Shown here piece by piece: positions 25,455-33,542 of a DNA stretch of 38,044 nucleotides (positions are counted from its first letter, which is position 1; each line of letters begins with the position of its first letter). The notes under the pieces are model-generated. The model did no database searches and was not told where the DNA came from. It saw only the letters and a program-made list of their open reading frames with translations. A program made the position numbers and the translations under genes. This DNA is from Pseudonocardiaceae bacterium. GTDB lineage: Bacteria > Actinomycetota > Actinomycetes > Mycobacteriales > Pseudonocardiaceae. The stretch is taken from positions 1 to 38,044 of the forward strand of contig JAICHZ010000003.1 of the NCBI GenBank assembly GCA_025924655.1, read 5' to 3'.

Positions 25455-26263
25455 GCCGACCAGCCGTCTTGGTGGGCGCGGGCTTCATAGAGTAGAAGTG
25501 ATGCTGAGACCGACACATTGAGGCTGTCCGCATAGCCCAACATGGGAACACCCACCCGTCTGAAGCTGTGCTGGTACCAGGGTTTCGTGATGCCGTACCG
25601 TTCACTGCCCACGACCAGGGCTATCCGGCCTGCGTAGTCGAGGCGGCGATAGTTCGCGCTCTGGTCGGTGTCGGCCAGATACACCGTGAAGTGGCGTTTC
25701 TGTAGCCACGAGATCGCCTCGTCGGTGTCGGCGAACTCGACGTGCGGCACCCGTACGGACATGCCCTGGCTGGCTCGCAGCACCTTGGGATGCGACATCC
25801 GGGTACGCCGGTTCGTCAATATCAACAGGTCTGCCCTGCAGGCGTCCAGGGTCCGGATCAACGTGCCCAGGTTGCCGGGGATCTCGATGCCGTCTGTGAC
25901 GAGCACCAGCGCGGAGTTGCCTAACTCGATCGCTTCCGGCTGCCAGTGCGGCATCTCGGCGGTGGCCACGATGCCGTCCGGGTTGCCACGCTCGGCCATG
26001 CGAGCCATGGTTTTCTCCGAGACCTGAAACGTTCTGCGCGCGCGGCTGGCCAACTCATCAGCGCGCTTGCCGGCTTCATCGGAATGCGCAAGGTCCGGGC
26101 ACCAGTAGAACGTGTCGATCCGCAGACCGGTGTCGAGTGCGACCTTGGCCGCCCACAGCCCCTCGGCAACGAACAACCCGAACCGGTTGGGCGCCGTGTT
26201 GTTCTGGATTGCCAGAACATCTTTGACTGCCGGGTGGCTCATGCTGATCTGCGGAAATTCCAT
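25448..26263 (-). CDS. TrmH/SpoU-family RNA methyltransferase
   Basis: A 271-aa SAM-dependent 2'-O-ribose methyltransferase of the trefoil-knot SPOUT class. Motif 1 TDGIEIPGNLGTLIRTLDA; motif 2 ALVVGSERYGI; motif 3 VGVPMLGYADSLNVSVSASL. An N-terminal substrate-binding domain (residues 1-110) precedes the catalytic domain. The target RNA is unknown; the layout also resembles thiostrepton/nosiheptide resistance methylases, so a self-resistance role is possible but no antibiotic cluster is seen. It starts 12 bases after the ku stop, so probably co-transcribed with ku. Confidence 0.9.
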   Translation of the reverse strand: MEFPQISMSHPAVKDVLAIQNNTAPNRFGLFVAEGLWAAKVALDTGLRIDTFYWCPDLAHSDEAGKRADELASRARRTFQVSEKTMARMAERGNPDGIVATAEMPHWQPEAIELGNSALVLVTDGIEIPGNLGTLIRTLDACRADLLILTNRRTRMSHPKVLRASQGMSVRVPHVEFADTDEAISWLQKRHFTVYLADTDQSANYRRLDYAGRIALVVGSERYGITKPWYQHSFRRVGVPMLGYADSLNVSVSASLLLYEARAHQDGWSAP

Positions 26264-26275
26264 GGCAGCCGCAGC

Positions 26276-27238
26276 TTAGGACGCCTTGCGTCCTCCCTTG
26301 GGAGCGGTCCCGGACGCCTCGGCGACGGCGTCGCGCAGCTCATCGCGGGTCATCTTCGAGCGCCCCTCGACGCCGAGGTCGCGGGCCATCTCGGTGAGGT
26401 CTGCCTTGCTGGCCTCACCGAGATCCGGCTCGTCCTGGGTCTCGGATTTACGTCCGTCGCTGCGGGCTGCGGAGACGCTGCGCTGCAACGCCGCCAGCAG
26501 GTCCGACATCTCGGTAGGCGCTGGCGGCTGCGCCTCGGTGACGATCTCGTGGCCCCGGCGCTTGTCATCGATGAGTCGCTCTACCCGTTCGGTGTAGGTG
26601 TCGTGGTAGTCCTGCGGGTTCCAGGGCCCGCTCATCGACTCGATCAGTGCGGTCGCCATCTCCAGCTCCTTACCCCGGGCCGGGGTGCGTTGCGGGAGGG
26701 CGTCCAGCGTCTCGGCCGGGTCGCGGATCTCGTCGGCGAAGAACAGCGTCTGCAGCGCCAGCACGCCGTCGTCAGCGCGGATCGCCGTCAGATACTCCTT
26801 GCCGCGCATGACGAAGGTGGCGATACCGGCGCGGTTGGTCCGCGTCATGGCCTCGAGCAGCAGCGCGTAGGGATGGGCGTACTGCTCGCCGTCGGGGGCG
26901 AGCCAGTAGGTCTTCTGGAAGTACACCGGGTCGATCTCGTCGGCGTCGATGAAGCTGGTGATGTCGATGCTCCGGGACCGCCCGGGGGCGATGTCGTCGA
27001 GCTCCTTCGGTTCGACGATCACGTAGTCGCCGCCACCGACGTCTCGCCCCTTGACGATGTCGGCGTAGTCGACCTCTTTGCCGGTCCGCTCGTTGACCCG
27101 CTGGTAGCGGATGCGGTCGGCGGTGCCGCGCTGGAACTGATGGAATCCGACGGTGTGGTCCTCGGTCGCGCTGTAGAGCCCGACCGGGATGGACACCAGT
27201 CCGAAGTTGATCGAACCTGTCCAGATAGCCCGTGCCAT
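26276..27238 (-). CDS. ku: Ku protein for non-homologous end joining
   Basis: A 320-aa bacterial Ku homodimer subunit that binds DNA ends and recruits LigD. It begins MARAIWTGSINFGLVSIPVG, the near-universal start, followed by the Ku beta-barrel core (residues 5-250; DYADIVKGRDVGGGDYVIVE, TYWLAPDGEQ). The basic C-terminal tail with a SAP-like segment (RSKMTRDELRDAVAEASG, ending KGGRKAS) modulates DNA binding. ATG 27238 has AGGAGG nine bases upstream; the longer open frame is not real. No ligD gene is in the window. The RNA methyltransferase gene follows on the same strand. Confidence 0.95.
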   Translation of the reverse strand: MARAIWTGSINFGLVSIPVGLYSATEDHTVGFHQFQRGTADRIRYQRVNERTGKEVDYADIVKGRDVGGGDYVIVEPKELDDIAPGRSRSIDITSFIDADEIDPVYFQKTYWLAPDGEQYAHPYALLLEAMTRTNRAGIATFVMRGKEYLTAIRADDGVLALQTLFFADEIRDPAETLDALPQRTPARGKELEMATALIESMSGPWNPQDYHDTYTERVERLIDDKRRGHEIVTEAQPPAPTEMSDLLAALQRSVSAARSDGRKSETQDEPDLGEASKADLTEMARDLGVEGRSKMTRDELRDAVAEASGTAPKGGRKAS

Positions 27239-27381
27239 CGCCGGTGACCTCCTCTTAACGCAGCTTTCGCCGATGTCCGTCTGGGGAGTACCCGATTGAG
27301 CCGCTTTCCGCACCAGCCCGTCCTGGTGGAGCTTGATCACCGAAAGTGAGCGTCGGGAGTGCGATCCTGCACCGTGCGGCC

Positions 27382-28233
27382 TCAGTTTCGGCGATCTTCA
27401 CCAGCCGATCTCGGTGGTGGCGCGGCGAGCCGGCGTTGCAGGTCGTGCACCCGCTGCTGCGCCTCACGGGCCGCCCGGTCGGCCGCCTCGAACTCCCGCC
27501 GCGTCGACTGGGCGCGGCGGCGCGCGTCGTGCTCGGCCTGGTCAGCGGCCTCCAGACGGGCACGTAGCTCCCGCAGCGCGGTGGCCGCGGCCTCCACCGC
27601 CTGATCGGCGTCGGTCAGCGCGCGCTGGGCATCGTCGCGGGCAGTAGCGGCACCGGCTGCCTCGTCGCGCAGGCGTTCGAGGTCTTGGCGCAGCTGCTCG
27701 TCGTGCTGGCCCACGTCGTGGGGTCGACTAGTGCTGACCGCATCGGCGGTGGCGAACAGTTCAGTCGCGGCGTCGGCTGGATCCAGCGCCGTGGTGAGGC
27801 GCCCGCCGGCCACCGCCTGCGCCGCGTTGGCGCTGTTCACCGCGGCGGTGAAGGTGCTCACCAGCTCGCGGGTGACGGTTTCACTCGCCGGGTGTCCGGC
27901 GGTCCGTGCCAGCGACTGCGCCTGCTGCACGAGAGCGTGCACCAGCTCGTGGCGTTGCTGGGACAGCTGGCGCAGCTGTGCACCGTGAAGCTGGCGTTGC
28001 GCTTCGCGCAACCCGTCGCCGAGCTGCACCAAGGCACGCAGTTCGTCGGGCTGTTCCCGGGCGAGCTGGTTGGCCAACCACGCCGCTGTGGAGGGTCGCC
28101 GCAGCGCGCCGATCTGCTCGGCCAGCTCGCGGTGGCCCTGCTCACCGGCCTGCTTCGCGGCGGCGTTACGGGCCGCGGTGAACTTCTCCCGCGGTAGCGA
28201 ATACAGCTCGTCAGCTACCGACTCGAGATCCAC
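27382..28233 (-). CDS. Coiled-coil hypothetical protein
   Basis: A 283-aa cytoplasmic protein with no recognised family. It starts MDLESVADELYSLPREKFTA and has an N-terminal Ala/Arg-rich helical region (SLPREKFTAARNAAAKQAG, then a RPSTAAWLANQLARE motif seen in other actinobacterial proteins, from memory). From about residue 165 it is a long Ala/Glu/Arg heptad coiled coil (about residues 170-270). GTG 28233 is chosen as the first good codon for this conserved-looking N-terminus; the region upstream in frame is Cys/Pro-rich and unlikely to be coding. Could be a DNA- or ribosome-associated structural protein; no evidence. Confidence 0.75.
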   Translation of the reverse strand: MDLESVADELYSLPREKFTAARNAAAKQAGEQGHRELAEQIGALRRPSTAAWLANQLAREQPDELRALVQLGDGLREAQRQLHGAQLRQLSQQRHELVHALVQQAQSLARTAGHPASETVTRELVSTFTAAVNSANAAQAVAGGRLTTALDPADAATELFATADAVSTSRPHDVGQHDEQLRQDLERLRDEAAGAATARDDAQRALTDADQAVEAAATALRELRARLEAADQAEHDARRRAQSTRREFEAADRAAREAQQRVHDLQRRLAAPPPRSAGEDRRN

Positions 28234-28323
28234 ACCGCAGGATGCCCCAACTGCACATGGCGAAACCACTCCGTTACCCGCACGAACGCTTCCAGCGATG
28301 CAGGGGCACGAAGGCGCTGATTG

Positions 28324-28385
28324 CGCCGAGTTCGACAACAAGGCTGCGCGGACTCAGTGTGCGGACGCTGCTGTCGAACTCGGCG
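28324..28385. repeat. 14-bp inverted repeat between the coiled-coil gene and the broken reductase
   Basis: Perfect arms 28324-28337 (CGCCGAGTTCGACA) and 28372-28385 with partial inner pairing. It looks related in size and design to the GTCGTGAACTCGAC palindromes, but the arm sequence differs. It follows the end of the degraded aldo/keto reductase, so it may be the original terminator of that gene. Confidence 0.7.
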
Positions 28386-28409
28386 TATGCAAGGTTGGCA
28401 GCAGGCTTA

Positions 28410-28829
28410 CTATTTCGCGACTGCCGCCAACTGCTGCTGGGCTTCGGCGTCCAGTTCGATGTCGGCGACCGCAAAGGTTCTCTTCCAAATGCCGCACAGA
28501 AGACGTGCCGGGAATCAACAGAATGTTGGGCGCGGTTCGTCGTAGGGCAACCACGCGCCGGACTCGTCGCGGCGAACTCCGACCTTGCTCACCAACGCGA
28601 GGCTATCGGGGTAGGGGTACAGCGCGTCGCGGATGAGCTCGTTGGCTACAGCGGGCCCGTAGTACTGCGAGGTGTCGATATGGTCGACGTCCAGCTCCAC
28701 GGCACGGCGCAGCACCGCGAGCGCCTGCCCACGGTCGCGCGGCGGCCCGAACACACCAGGGCCGGGCAGCTGCATCGCGCCGAACCCGATGCGTGCGACG
28801 CAGAAGCGGCCGAGCTGGTATCGCTGCAT
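28410..28829 (-). pseudogene. Aldo/keto reductase, internally deleted and frameshifted
   Basis: The first 100 codons are a normal aldo/keto reductase start (IGFGAMQLPGPGVFG, catalytic Asp and Tyr in HIDTSQYYG, catalytic Lys in LVSKVGV). Near 28527 the reading jumps from PYDEPRP straight into a different frame with the family C-terminal NADP-binding signature NILLIPGTSSVRHLEEN. A further one-base shift then gives AVADIELDAEAQQQLAAVAK and a stop at 28410-28412. About 140-150 residues of the barrel are therefore deleted and two frameshifts are present. The encoded 104-aa fragment cannot be active. Confidence 0.88.
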
Positions 28830-28862
28830 GGGCGCAGGCTAGCGGCGCGCGGCCGCCGAGGA

Positions 28863-29669
28863 TCACTCGGAGTTGGACATCCGATGCCGGAGGAATGCCA
28901 GCGTTTGGCGCAGTACCCGCGAGACGTGCATCTGCGAGATGCCGACCTGCTCGGCGATTTGAGTCTGGGTCAGTTGGTGAAAGAACCGCAGCACCAGGAT
29001 CGTCTGCTCCCGGGGGGCGAGCTCAGCCAGCAGCGGCCGCAGCGCTTCGCGATCATCGATCAGGGCCAGCGCGTTGTCCAGGTCGCCGATGAAGTCGCCC
29101 ACAGCCGCCCGCTGCCCGGCGCCGAGCATCTCATCCAGCGAAGCGCTTCGGTAGGCCTCGCCGGCTTGCAGCCCTTCGATCACCTCTGACACTGGTATGC
29201 CCAACCGCTCTGCGATCTCGCTAGGTCTCGGCGCCCGGCCGAGCTGCTGCGACAACTCCGCCAGCGCGCGTCTGATCGCGATGTGCAGATCTTTCAGCCG
29301 GCGCGGGACCCGCGTCGACCAGCCGTGGTCACGGAAGTGCCGGCGCACCTCACCGGTGATCGTTGGTACCGCGAAGGACAGGAAATGCGAGCCGCGGGCC
29401 GGCTCGAAGCGGTCCACAGCATTGATCAGCCCCAAAGTGGCTACCTGGATCAGGTCATCCAGCGGCTCGCCGCGGCCGGCGAAGCGGCGCGCGATGTGTT
29501 CGGCCACCGGGAGATAGCCACTGATCAGTCGTTCGCGCTGGCGCCGCCGGTCCGGATCGTCGGCAGCAAGCTCGGCATAGTGGCGCTGCAGCGGGATCAG
29601 ATGCGCATACCCGCCCGCTTGGGTGCCGAGCGACGCGGTGACGGCCGTGGCAGCAGAAGTGTCGGTCAT
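28863..29669 (-). CDS. SigF/SigB-family RNA polymerase sigma factor
   Basis: A 268-aa group 3 sigma factor. Region 2: GEPLDDLIQVATLGLINAVD followed by FEPARGSHFLSFAVPTITGE. Region 3: RAPRPSEIAERLGIPVSEVI. Region 4 helix-turn-helix: LTQTQIAEQVGISQMHVSRV. This architecture belongs to SigF/SigB-type factors that recognise GTTT-N15-GGGWAW promoters in stress response (family knowledge); such sequences occur in front of several genes in this window. ATG 29669 (MTDTSAATAVT) is preferred over an upstream TTG at 29711. No anti-sigma rsbW/usfX gene is adjacent, which is unusual; the MEDS-ATPase gene at 22625 is a candidate partner. Confidence 0.92.
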   Translation of the reverse strand: MTDTSAATAVTASLGTQAGGYAHLIPLQRHYAELAADDPDRRRQRERLISGYLPVAEHIARRFAGRGEPLDDLIQVATLGLINAVDRFEPARGSHFLSFAVPTITGEVRRHFRDHGWSTRVPRRLKDLHIAIRRALAELSQQLGRAPRPSEIAERLGIPVSEVIEGLQAGEAYRSASLDEMLGAGQRAAVGDFIGDLDNALALIDDREALRPLLAELAPREQTILVLRFFHQLTQTQIAEQVGISQMHVSRVLRQTLAFLRHRMSNSE

Positions 29670-29720
29670 CAGCAGTGCGGCCCCCAGCCGTTGATCCCCC
29701 TGCGAGCGCAACGCCCGATC

Positions 29721-30353
29721 TCAACGTACTGCGGGCTGGGCCTGCTGGCCTGCGGGACGGCCTGGACGCTCGGCGAGCAGCTCGCGGCAATCTGCGACCG
29801 CCCGCTCGAGTAGCGCGCAGAGCTGCTCATCGTGGCGCGGTCCGCGGAACCGGTGAGTGTGCCGCAACACGACGCGCAGCGTGGAGATGACCGCAAGCAC
29901 CCCGGGTTCGGATCCGACGGTGCGCAACCGCGCCCACCGGCGGCCTTGCTGAGCCGCCAACCGGTTGAGCTGGGCATCGATGCGCTCCAAGACCAGTGGT
30001 AGTTCACGGCCTTGCGGGCGGGCCACTATAGCGGCCCGCAGGCAGCACGCCATCACAGTCAGCGTGATGCGCGGATCCCGGCACCGGGTGCCGATCAGGT
30101 CAGGAGCCAACACCGCCAGCCGGGACCGGGCGGCGGGATCGACGACCTCGTCGTTCACCACGCGAGCCAGCTGGGCTAGGGCCGGATGGGTGCACCTGGG
30201 ATGGTCGCTGAACCGGGTTCCGGCGAGTACGGAGACGTACTCCATCAGGCACGCGCCGTGCTCCGGGCTGCGGTGGGCGCCCCGATCCAGCATCGGCAGC
30301 CCGTCCGGCCTGCGCCCGATCGTCGTGGACAGCCGCCCCTGCGTCCAGCTCAT
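29721..30353 (-). CDS. Conserved hypothetical protein of actinobacteria
   Basis: A 210-aa soluble protein starting MSWTQGRLSTTIGRRPDG. The conserved-looking core HGACLMEYVSVLAGTRFSDH followed by PRCTHPALAQLARVVND contains Cys/His residues; similar segments occur in many actinobacterial hypothetical proteins (from memory). The C-terminal half is helical and Arg/Leu-rich, ending in a Gln/Pro tail. ATG 30353 has GGAGGG ten bases upstream; the open frame further upstream lacks a site. A CRP-like palindrome lies about 120 bases before the start. Function unknown. Confidence 0.82.
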   Translation of the reverse strand: MSWTQGRLSTTIGRRPDGLPMLDRGAHRSPEHGACLMEYVSVLAGTRFSDHPRCTHPALAQLARVVNDEVVDPAARSRLAVLAPDLIGTRCRDPRITLTVMACCLRAAIVARPQGRELPLVLERIDAQLNRLAAQQGRRWARLRTVGSEPGVLAVISTLRVVLRHTHRFRGPRHDEQLCALLERAVADCRELLAERPGRPAGQQAQPAVR

Positions 30354-30471
30354 GGTTCTCGATCCCTCCGCTGAGTAGGGGCAGAATCGATGCGCCTCGC
30401 CCGGCAGCAGCCGTTCGCGACCAGCATCTTGGAGTCGGCTATTTACCTCGATGTCAAACAACCGACATGGC

Positions 30472-30485
30472 GTGATTCAGATCAC
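30472..30485. promoter_or_regulatory. CRP/FNR-family operator-like palindrome
   Basis: GTGATTCAGATCAC, matching GTGA-N6-TCAC, the core of CRP-type sites (TGTGA-N6-TCACA), with the final CA also present. It is about 120 bases upstream of the 30353 gene, so it could control that gene. Confidence 0.55.
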
Positions 30486-30563
30486 ATTCTGCAATCGAAC
30501 AGCCTCGGTGCGCCGGGCAGCGGCCGCATGTCAAGGCCGCTCCCTGCTCCGTTCGTGCTGCGG

Positions 30564-30653
30564 TCAGAGCTCCTCGACGATCCAATCCACCATCACAGCC
30601 AGTAGGCAAGAGGTAGCGGCCAGCAACAGTGCAATTCGAGCTTGCTTTCCCAC
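30564..30653 (-). CDS. Small membrane peptide (29 aa)
   Basis: A 29-codon gene starting MGKQARIALLLAATSCLLAV and ending DWIVEEL. GTG start with a strong GGGAGG (about 30658-30663) four bases upstream. One hydrophobic helix (residues 7-24), basic N-terminus, acidic C-terminus: typical of an inserted single-pass microprotein. Too short for normal gene finders. It is oriented toward the hypothetical gene at 29721-30353. Function unknown. Confidence 0.65.
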   Translation of the reverse strand: MGKQARIALLLAATSCLLAVMVDWIVEEL

Positions 30654-30889
30654 GATTCCTCCCGAGTTGAGCCGTTCGTTACACGCGGCGCGTAGCTGCG
30701 GCCGTACTTGCTGCTCGCCGGCTGGTGCCACGTAACCTCAAACCCTACCGAACTCCTCGATTGATCGGCGCGGTTCTGAGTATCGAGGCTGCCGAGTCAG
30801 TGCTACCGCGACCTGCGCCGGCCGCTGGCAGTAGCTACCAGGCCCTGCAGCACCGTGCTGGCAGGCTTGCGTCGACGAGCGGAGAGAAA
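30654..30889. other. Intergenic region before the HAD type II-like gene
   Basis: About 240 bases between the 29-aa peptide gene and the HAD-like gene. A plus-strand frame is open from 30725, but its translation is low-complexity and unlike any protein I know. No clear promoter is seen. Base composition starts to become less GC-rich here. Confidence 0.35.
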
Positions 30890-31528
30890 GTGCCGAGAGC
30901 GTGTGTGTTCGACGTAAACGCGACCTTCCTGGATATGTCCGCGTTGGATATCAATTTCAAGGATTTATTCGGCAACCAAGACGTCCGAACGATGTGGTTC
31001 GGTCAGGTCATACAGTCGGCGCTCGTTGCTACTGTGACAGACTCATATACACCGTTTAGCGAGGTCAGCGCCGCGGCGCTAGAAATGACCGCGGCCAGGC
31101 TTGGAATCAGCCTCTCTGCGGATGGGCGGGATTCGATATTGGGCGCGATGAGAACTTTGCCGGTGCACACTGAAGTAGCCGAAAGCTTAACACTCCTGGG
31201 ACGGTCCGGGATAAGACTGGCAGCGCTGACGAACTCGACTGAAGAGGTAGCGGTCGCTCAACTCAAGAACGCTGGAATTGCTCAGTATTTCAGCCGGATC
31301 TTGTCTGCGGATTCAGCTCGACGGCTTAAGCGGTCAGCTGCTCTTTACCGGCTAGCGGCTAACGAGCTAGGCGTAGGAATCGCTCAGGTGCGGATGGTGG
31401 CCGCGCACGCTTGGGACATTCTTCCGAAACAGCGATCACTACGGTTGCGGGCGACCCCACCGGGGTTTCGCGAGCTGGTTGGCCGGCCGGGCGCGCCTGC
31501 GATCAGCCGGGCGCTGGGCCGGCGGTAG
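30890..31528 (+). CDS. Haloacid dehalogenase type II-like protein, probably decaying
   Basis: A 212-aa HAD-superfamily protein of the L-2-haloacid dehalogenase type. Motif I CVFDVNATFLDMSALD is followed by the family segments MWFGQVIQSALVATVTDSY and RLAALTNSTEEVA, and the C-terminal AAHAWDI. The motif III region is damaged: KPAPEPYR is usual, but here it reads LKRSAALYR. After AAHAWDI the usual short AGA...FVARPG is replaced by an Arg/Pro-rich run with only LVGRPG recognisable. Codon use is less GC-rich than in neighbours. GTG 30890 has GGAGAG three bases upstream. The 3' end overlaps the NrfD-like gene by 26 bases. Confidence 0.68.
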   Translation: MPRACVFDVNATFLDMSALDINFKDLFGNQDVRTMWFGQVIQSALVATVTDSYTPFSEVSAAALEMTAARLGISLSADGRDSILGAMRTLPVHTEVAESLTLLGRSGIRLAALTNSTEEVAVAQLKNAGIAQYFSRILSADSARRLKRSAALYRLAANELGVGIAQVRMVAAHAWDILPKQRSLRLRATPPGFRELVGRPGAPAISRALGRR

Positions 31529-32573
31529 CAGCTGCTGCCCGCAGCCGTTCGCGCTGCGGAACGACCGTGTACTTCGGGTCGGTCGCCGACTGCATGCCGG
31601 CGTGGAAGATTCCCCACCGGGTCGCGGCCGACGCGGCCATCAGGGCCGCACCGGACACCGCGCTGAGCACCCGGCTGCGCCTGCCGAGCAGTGCCCCGGC
31701 GAGGCCGAACTTCGAAAGGATCTTGCCGGCCCGCACGTAGCCGCCGCCACGGCCTTGGGAGTAGGGCTCGGCGGTCATCCCGATGCGGCGCTCCATCCGT
31801 TCGAAGGCAGCCAGCTCGGTGCCGACGCCGAACACCGCCATCGCCCGAGAGGGTCCGTTCTGGGTGACCGGCGCGGCGAGCAGGCCAAGCCCGGCCGCGG
31901 CCGTGGCACCGGAGCCGACGAACACGAACGGCATCTCCGGGTAACCGTCGTGCCAGGCCGGCACGGCGGTATCGCTGATCAACGCCGCGGTGTAGGACAC
32001 GACCGCCGGGCCGAGCAGCGCCGTTCCGGCCGTCGCCGCCATCCCGATTCGCGGCGCCTTTCCGAACAGTGAGCTCGCCGCAGCGATCCCGGCCAGCGGG
32101 ACGTAGCCGCTGAGAATCCAGGACCCGACGCTCATAGGGGAGGTCACCTTGAATACCCGCAGCATGTTCAGAAACCGCGCCGGCCGGCCCAGGTCGTGGA
32201 CCAGTCCTACCAGCGAGAGCACTCCGGCGCCGAATGCGCCGGCCTTGCTGACCCGGCCCAGCGCCGGGCGCCCGGTGGCCTGCGCGCCCGCGCCCAGCAA
32301 CGACGCCGCGCCGGCGAGCCCGCCGAGGAACAGGTACCCCGGGATATCCGGCGACGACCACACTGGCTTGTTGATCACCGGGAGGTTGTAGTAGGAGGTG
32401 AACTCCGCGTCCGGGACGGTCGGGGCGCCGTCGCGCTGACCGCCGCGCCGCTTGCCCAACTTGGCGGGTTTGCCGGTAGCGACGCCGGTAACGGCGTCAC
32501 GGTCGGATCGCACGCCCCGCAACCCGTTTTCGGTCACATCCGACGAACTCTTGCTCACTTGCTGCTCGCTCAT
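31503..32573 (-). CDS. Formate dehydrogenase membrane subunit, NrfD/PsrC type
   Basis: A 356-aa integral membrane subunit with about eight helices (residues 75-320) after a basic N-terminal cytoplasmic tail. The NrfD-family pattern is visible: SSPDIPGYLFLGGLAGA, VHDLGRPARFLNMLRVFK, TSPMSVGSWILSGY. It passes electrons from the iron-sulfur subunit to the membrane quinone pool or anchors the complex; the type has no haem b ligands, unlike FdnI. The ATG overlaps the stop of the beta-subunit gene by one base (TAATG). Last gene of the hemerythrin-fdh operon; convergent with the decaying HAD gene. Confidence 0.88.
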   Translation of the reverse strand: MSEQQVSKSSSDVTENGLRGVRSDRDAVTGVATGKPAKLGKRRGGQRDGAPTVPDAEFTSYYNLPVINKPVWSSPDIPGYLFLGGLAGAASLLGAGAQATGRPALGRVSKAGAFGAGVLSLVGLVHDLGRPARFLNMLRVFKVTSPMSVGSWILSGYVPLAGIAAASSLFGKAPRIGMAATAGTALLGPAVVSYTAALISDTAVPAWHDGYPEMPFVFVGSGATAAAGLGLLAAPVTQNGPSRAMAVFGVGTELAAFERMERRIGMTAEPYSQGRGGGYVRAGKILSKFGLAGALLGRRSRVLSAVSGAALMAASAATRWGIFHAGMQSATDPKYTVVPQRERLRAAAATAGPAPG

Positions 32574-33541
32574 TACAGCCGCCTTCCCGCCACGAACGCC
32601 GCCAGCGCCCCACCGACCAGCGTCGCCGCGGCGGCCGCGACGTGTTTCCACATCGAGGGCAGATCTCGGGTGGTCACCACCGGGTCCGGCGGCAACCCGT
32701 AGACCTCCGGCTCGTCAAGCAGCAGGAAGAACGCGCCGTCGCCGCCCACGCCGTCATGCGGATCACGGCCGTAGAGCCGCGCGTCGGCGACCCCGGCCTC
32801 GTGCAACCGGGCCAGCCGGGCGTCGGCCCGTTCCCGCAGCTCGTCCAGCGGTCCGAACTGGATGGAGTTCGTCGGGCAGTTCTTGGCGCAGGCCGGCTCC
32901 TGACCCACGCTGAGCCGGTCGTAGCACAGCGTGCACTTCCACGCCCGACCGTCCTCTTTGCGCTGGTCGATAACCCCGTATGGGCAGGCCGGGATGCAGT
33001 AGCCGCAGCCGTTGCAGATGTCCTCCTGCACCACCACGGTGCCGAACTCGGTGCGGAACAGCGACCCGGTGGGGCAGACGTCCAGGCAGGCCGCGTGTGT
33101 GCAGTGCTTGCACACATCGCTGGCCATCAACCAGCGGAACTCCGAGCTCTGCTCGGAGTCGGAAGGCAGCGCGCCGGAGGCGCCCGGTGCATCTGGGGGG
33201 ATCGCGGGGGGCGAGCCCCCCGCGTGCTGCACCCCAGGGTCCTGCGCGTCGATCGGTTTGCGCTGCTCGATAAAAGCGACGTGGCGCCACGTGCTCGCGC
33301 CGAGTCCCTGGCTGTTGTCCATCGACATGCCGGTAAATACCAAACCGTCCTCGGGGATGGCGTTCCAGGTCTTGCACGCCACCTCACAAGCCTTACAGCC
33401 GATGCACACGCTGGTATCGGTGAAAAATCCCATCCGTGGTGGGTGGTCGGGGTAACCACCCTGGGTGGCTGGATCGGTGTCGCCGAGCAGCGCACCATCT
33501 AAGTTCGGCGCACGCCCGATCTGGATGTCTACCGGGGCCAT
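32573..33541 (-). CDS. Formate dehydrogenase beta subunit, 4 x [4Fe-4S]
   Basis: A 322-aa electron-transfer subunit. Four cysteine clusters are visible: CIGCKACEVACK, CKHCTHAACLDVCPTG, CNGCGYCIPACPYG, and CTLCYDRLSVG with EPACAKNCPT, enough for four [4Fe-4S] centres wired from the catalytic subunit. A C-terminal membrane helix (about residues 298-317, HVAAAAATLVGGALAAFVAG) anchors it, as in FdnH. ATG 33541 has GGAGG six bases upstream, inside the last codons of the alpha gene (one-base gap to its stop). The open frame further upstream is an overlap with the alpha gene. Confidence 0.94.
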   Translation of the reverse strand: MAPVDIQIGRAPNLDGALLGDTDPATQGGYPDHPPRMGFFTDTSVCIGCKACEVACKTWNAIPEDGLVFTGMSMDNSQGLGASTWRHVAFIEQRKPIDAQDPGVQHAGGSPPAIPPDAPGASGALPSDSEQSSEFRWLMASDVCKHCTHAACLDVCPTGSLFRTEFGTVVVQEDICNGCGYCIPACPYGVIDQRKEDGRAWKCTLCYDRLSVGQEPACAKNCPTNSIQFGPLDELRERADARLARLHEAGVADARLYGRDPHDGVGGDGAFFLLLDEPEVYGLPPDPVVTTRDLPSMWKHVAAAAATLVGGALAAFVAGRRL

Positions 33542-33542
33542 C

